DNA from: Saxidomus purpurata
Lineage: Eukaryota > Mollusca > Bivalvia > Venerida > Veneridae
DNA length: 64,000 bases
Assembly (NCBI GenBank): GCA_022818135.1
Contig: JAFMSR010000001.1
Span: forward strand, 6,714,869 to 6,778,868
Direction: 5' to 3'
Under the pieces are notes generated by a model, which did not search any database, was not told the origin of the DNA, and was given only the letters and a program-made list of their open reading frames with translations. A program made the translations under genes and the position numbers. Positions 63,101-64,000 of this stretch are shown here, in pieces (position 1 is the first letter of the stretch; the number at the start of each line of letters is the position of its first letter).

Positions 63101-63333
63101 TGATAAACAACTGAAGAAAAAATAAATAAAAATATAATTATCATGTATGAATGTTTTACATTATTTATAACAATGTTGCCAAGTCTTCAGTAGCCAAATC
63201 ATTCTGTTTCTTTTTCATATTTTACAGAGATGTGAAATGTCTGAATATCTTCATGACAAAGACTGATCTACTGAAGCTCGGAGATTTTGGCATTTCGAAA
63301 GTTCTCGAGTCAAACTCACAAATGGCTGAAACG
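54027..63333 (+). CDS. NEK9: NIMA-related kinase, NEK9-type, N-terminal part (gene continues past the window)
   Basis: Exons 54027-54167, 59620-59797, 59958-60010, 62081-62151, 63228-63333 join in frame to 184 residues. NEK9 is a Ser/Thr kinase that activates NEK6/7 in mitotic spindle assembly. Visible: N-terminal extension, [20 protein letters not shown] (glycine-rich loop 33-40), DNSLVVWKE with catalytic Lys55, alpha-C Glu73 in [22 protein letters not shown] hinge, [31 protein letters not shown] (catalytic Asp149, Asn154), and GDFGISK (Asp168). [14 protein letters not shown] and DNSLVVWKE match NEK9 better than NEK8. It has DFG where human NEK9 has DYG. Activation loop, RCC1 repeats and C-terminus lie beyond the window. 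Confidence 0.93.
54451..54500 (+). repeat. Family A-like 5' end fragment
   Basis: TTTTTAAGCCCAAAAGGTGGGC followed by TTTGTCTGTCCTTAC resembles the 5' end of family A elements. It abuts the candidate antisense exon below. Confidence 0.4.
54531..54650 (-). CDS. Candidate first exon of an antisense gene, 40 codons, unrecognised
   Basis: Minus-strand ACAAG-ATG-GCGG is a strong start context. The frame is [20 protein letters not shown] then [20 protein letters not shown], exactly 120 nt, followed by a possible donor GTAGAAGT. The peptide has natural composition but matches no family I can name. It lies in NEK9 intron 1, about 600 bases from NEK9 exon 1. It may be an antisense gene start or a gene fragment carried by a repeat. 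No second exon was identified. Confidence 0.3.
54684..55740. other. NEK9 intron 1, no feature recognised
   Basis: AT-rich. Confidence 0.45.
55741..57208. mobile_element. DNA transposon-like element with CAGGGTTTCC termini, 1.47 kb
   Basis: The left end CAGGGTTTCCGCTG and inverted right end CAGGGTTTCCCTG are flanked by GTTTGT on both sides (55735-55740 and 57209-57214). The CAGGG...TTCC terminus recalls hAT elements, although the visible flanking repeat is 6 rather than 8 bp. No intact transposase ORF inside. Near the left end are repeated short blocks ATGGCGAAAAAAAA and GTGGCGAAAAAAAAG. Confidence 0.65.
57209..58673. other. NEK9 intron 1, no gene recognised
   Basis: A short repeated motif (GGGAGTCCCTTGC, GGAGTCCCAGAA, GGGAGTCCTGG) occurs at about 58005-58095 and may be part of an undefined element. 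The rest is AT-rich. Confidence 0.4.
58674..58783. repeat. Foldback element, 110 bp
   Basis: ATTTTACTTTTGAGTGATAT at the left and its inverted copy at 58763-58783 form a 20-bp stem. Inside is a second perfect hairpin, GTGATATACT-AACC-AGTATATCAC (58747-58770), which shares one arm. Probably a minimal MITE. Confidence 0.7.
58784..59619. other. NEK9 intron 1, distal part
   Basis: No element recognised. Ends with the acceptor TTTCATTCCAG. Confidence 0.45.
59620..59797 (+). CDS. NEK9: NEK9 exon 2
   Basis: Acceptor CATTCCAG, donor AATG/GTAAGA, phase 0 in and phase 1 out. Encodes the VAIK-equivalent (VVWKE), the alpha-C helix and the hinge ([11 protein letters not shown]). Confidence 0.94.
59958..60010 (+). 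CDS. NEK9: NEK9 exon 3
   Basis: Acceptor TATTGTAG, donor AAGAG/GTACAT, phase 1 in and phase 0 out. Encodes [17 protein letters not shown], matching the GGNLYDKI...LFEEE segment after the hinge in NEK9. Confidence 0.88.
60118..60377 (+). mobile_element. tRNA-derived SINE
   Basis: The head has GATAGCCTAGTGGTAGAGCGC (A box), an anticodon-arm-like CCCGCTTCGAGTACGGG and GTGGGTTCACTCCCTGG (B box). The tail has GTCGAGAGTGATTAATATAAG and TGTAACTTGTTTCACAATCG, then AAATTAGTATAAACTA. The shared tail marks it as the same superfamily as 62283 and 16641. Lies in NEK9 intron 3. Confidence 0.8.
60446..61796 (+). mobile_element. Family E pearl-like element, long homogeneous copy
   Basis: AGCTCGACTATTCGGAGAATATG start after TTTTT. 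GGTTAAAGTTTTGCCTGCTA recurs at 60516, 60682, 60848, 61014, 61180, 61346 and about 61511, steps of 166 bp. Then GTAGTGTTCAGGGT-type spacer, AATAGTCGAGCG, the hairpin GCTGTC-TTATG-GACAGC and TCTTGTT. The first four units are nearly identical. Confidence 0.9.
61845..61995 (+). repeat. SINE-like fragment, second type
   Basis: TCATTGGCTGAAACCCAGCC, TTGAGAAAGTTAACAGTTGC, GAGGATAGTAGTCTAGTAATGG and AATAACTGAAACATTAAAG are shared, in order, with 63503-63690. The far end has AACAGGCGTTAAC, like the tail of a common bivalve SINE. Confidence 0.55.
62081..62151 (+). CDS. NEK9: NEK9 exon 4
   Basis: Acceptor TACGTTTCAG, donor CACAG/GTAAAC, phase 0 in and phase 2 out. Encodes [20 protein letters not shown] then IIHR, the alpha-E helix and the start of the catalytic loop. 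Confidence 0.95.
62283..62505 (+). mobile_element. tRNA-derived SINE
   Basis: The head has CGTCATGGCCCAGTGGTAGCATG and GGTCCCTGGGTTCGATCCC. The tail has CGTGAGTGATTGATATAAGTTG, CTTGTTTTGCAATCGTGAAC and AATTAGTATA. Lies in NEK9 intron 4. Confidence 0.8.
62825..63060. mobile_element. Dispersed element J, copy 2 (opposite orientation to 26428)
   Basis: ATAGGGGATAATTGTTGGTTTTGG, ATGACATCATTTTAAAGACATG, TATGGTTTCCAGCATTCATTATG and CTCGGTATACTTTTTGACA are the inverted counterparts of blocks in 26428-26850. It ends AATTTCACTGAGTG. The terminal hairpin arm seen in copy 1 is reduced here. Confidence 0.65.
63228..63333 (+). CDS. NEK9: NEK9 exon 5
   Basis: Acceptor ATTTTACAG, donor ACG/GTTTGT, phase 2 in and phase 0 out. 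Encodes [20 protein letters not shown] then [15 protein letters not shown], covering the catalytic loop Asn and DFG. The next exon should begin with the activation segment (VGTPYYMSPE in the family) and is outside the window. Confidence 0.94.
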
Positions 63334-63502
63334 GTTTGTGTTTTGTTTTATCAGATTTTGTTTCATTCGAAAACACCTTTGCAATATTGTGTATTTCTTC
63401 TCATTATATTTGTTTTGTAACAATATTTGTATTCTGTTTGAAATGTGCTAGAACTTGAGAGTGGACAAACGTGCATAGTCAGTCAGTACTGGTGTGCTTA
63501 GA

Positions 63503-63690
63503 CTGCCTCTGTGGTTGAGTTTTTAGAGTGGTTGAGGACAAATCTTTATAACTTCTCATTGATTTACGGTCATTGGCTTGAGTTCCACTACAAAACATGT
63601 CCCTTTATGTGAGAAAGTTGGCAGTTTCTTATGGAGGATAGGGGTCTAGTACTGGTCCTTCCCCGTAACAATGGTTGGGTAAACTTTATC
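63503..63690 (+). repeat. SINE-like fragment, second type
   Basis: The tRNA-like head GCCTCTGTGGTTGAGTTTTTAG is followed by GGTCATTGGCTTGAGTTCC, GTGAGAAAGTTGGCAGTTTC and GGAGGATAGGGGTCTAGTACTGG. Matches 61845-61995 in order. Confidence 0.6.
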
Positions 63691-64000
63691 GTTGTTAAAG
63701 GTCCAATACTAAGGAAAGTGAAAATTCAAATATACTTAAAAAAACACAGAAATCAGTTATTTTTAATAAAAAATGAAAGTTGGTATGTAGAAATTCTAAA
63801 TAAACCACAGTACATGTACACTTATTTTTCTATGCATTACGAAGAAAGTTAAAAAGACCTGGGTGGTCATTTTGTCAAATCACTAAAATTTCAACATAAT
63901 ACACATACTTTTCTTCATGTTCCAAACACTTTCTGTAAATTTTAACCTTACAATCTTCATTATTTAGTGTCTTGCATAAGGTAATGTACTTGCCATTGAA
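63691..64000. other. NEK9 intron 5, nothing recognised
   Basis: AT-rich to the end of the window. Confidence 0.4.

Noticed and set aside
4553..63333. Functional immune cluster of macrodomain, cGLR and kinase genes
   Set aside because: The three genes are far apart, differently oriented and separated by repeats; nothing in the sequence links them beyond proximity.

Overview
This window is eukaryotic and most likely from a bivalve mollusc, probably a heterodont clam (inference). The genes have small exons in multi-kilobase AT-rich introns with GT-AG junctions. The dispersed repeats are the pearl/Helentron-like elements and tRNA-derived SINEs typical of bivalves. The encoded proteins are animal ones. 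Three cellular genes can be read with confidence and nearly everything else is transposon sequence, much of it nested.

Gene 1 (+, 4553-25414) is a MACROD1/MACROD2-type macrodomain ADP-ribosyl hydrolase. Ten exons join in frame to about 374 residues: a likely mitochondrial presequence, the NAAN and GGGGVDGAIH macrodomain signatures, [11 protein letters not shown], and a Lys/Glu-rich tail. The tail exon is present three times in tandem (23410, 24556, 25245), each copy with the same acceptor phase. Intron 1 opens with a roughly 1-kb G-rich minisatellite.

Gene 2 (-, 45770-43964) is a two-exon Mab-21/cGAS-like nucleotidyltransferase of 492 residues. It keeps the D-x-D pair but has Gly-Gly where the family usually has Gly-Ser.

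Gene 3 (+, 54027 to beyond the window) is a NEK9-type NIMA kinase. Five exons cover the glycine-rich loop through DFG and join without a gap.

Layout: 1-4.5 kb holds a reverse-transcriptase fragment, a (TG)n tract and an unrecognised minus-strand ORF. 4.5-25.4 kb is the macrodomain gene, with elements filling its introns. 25.4-43.9 kb is intergenic, with hAT-, Mutator- and pogo-type elements, long D-family pearl arrays and a broken LINE. 43.9-45.8 kb is the cGLR gene. 46.5-52.3 kb is a Ty3/gypsy element inserted in one pearl element and itself interrupted by another of the same family. 54-64 kb is the kinase gene.

The pearl-like families (called A to E here) share termini: insertion into a T tract, internal tandem repeats, a 3' hairpin, and a terminal CTTGTT or CTAGTT. 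Core periods counted by eye fall near 145-146 bp (B, C), 165-166 bp (D, E) and about 178 bp (A). Several nested copies reveal exact element boundaries inside this window. All family assignments come from reading the sequence; no database search was possible.
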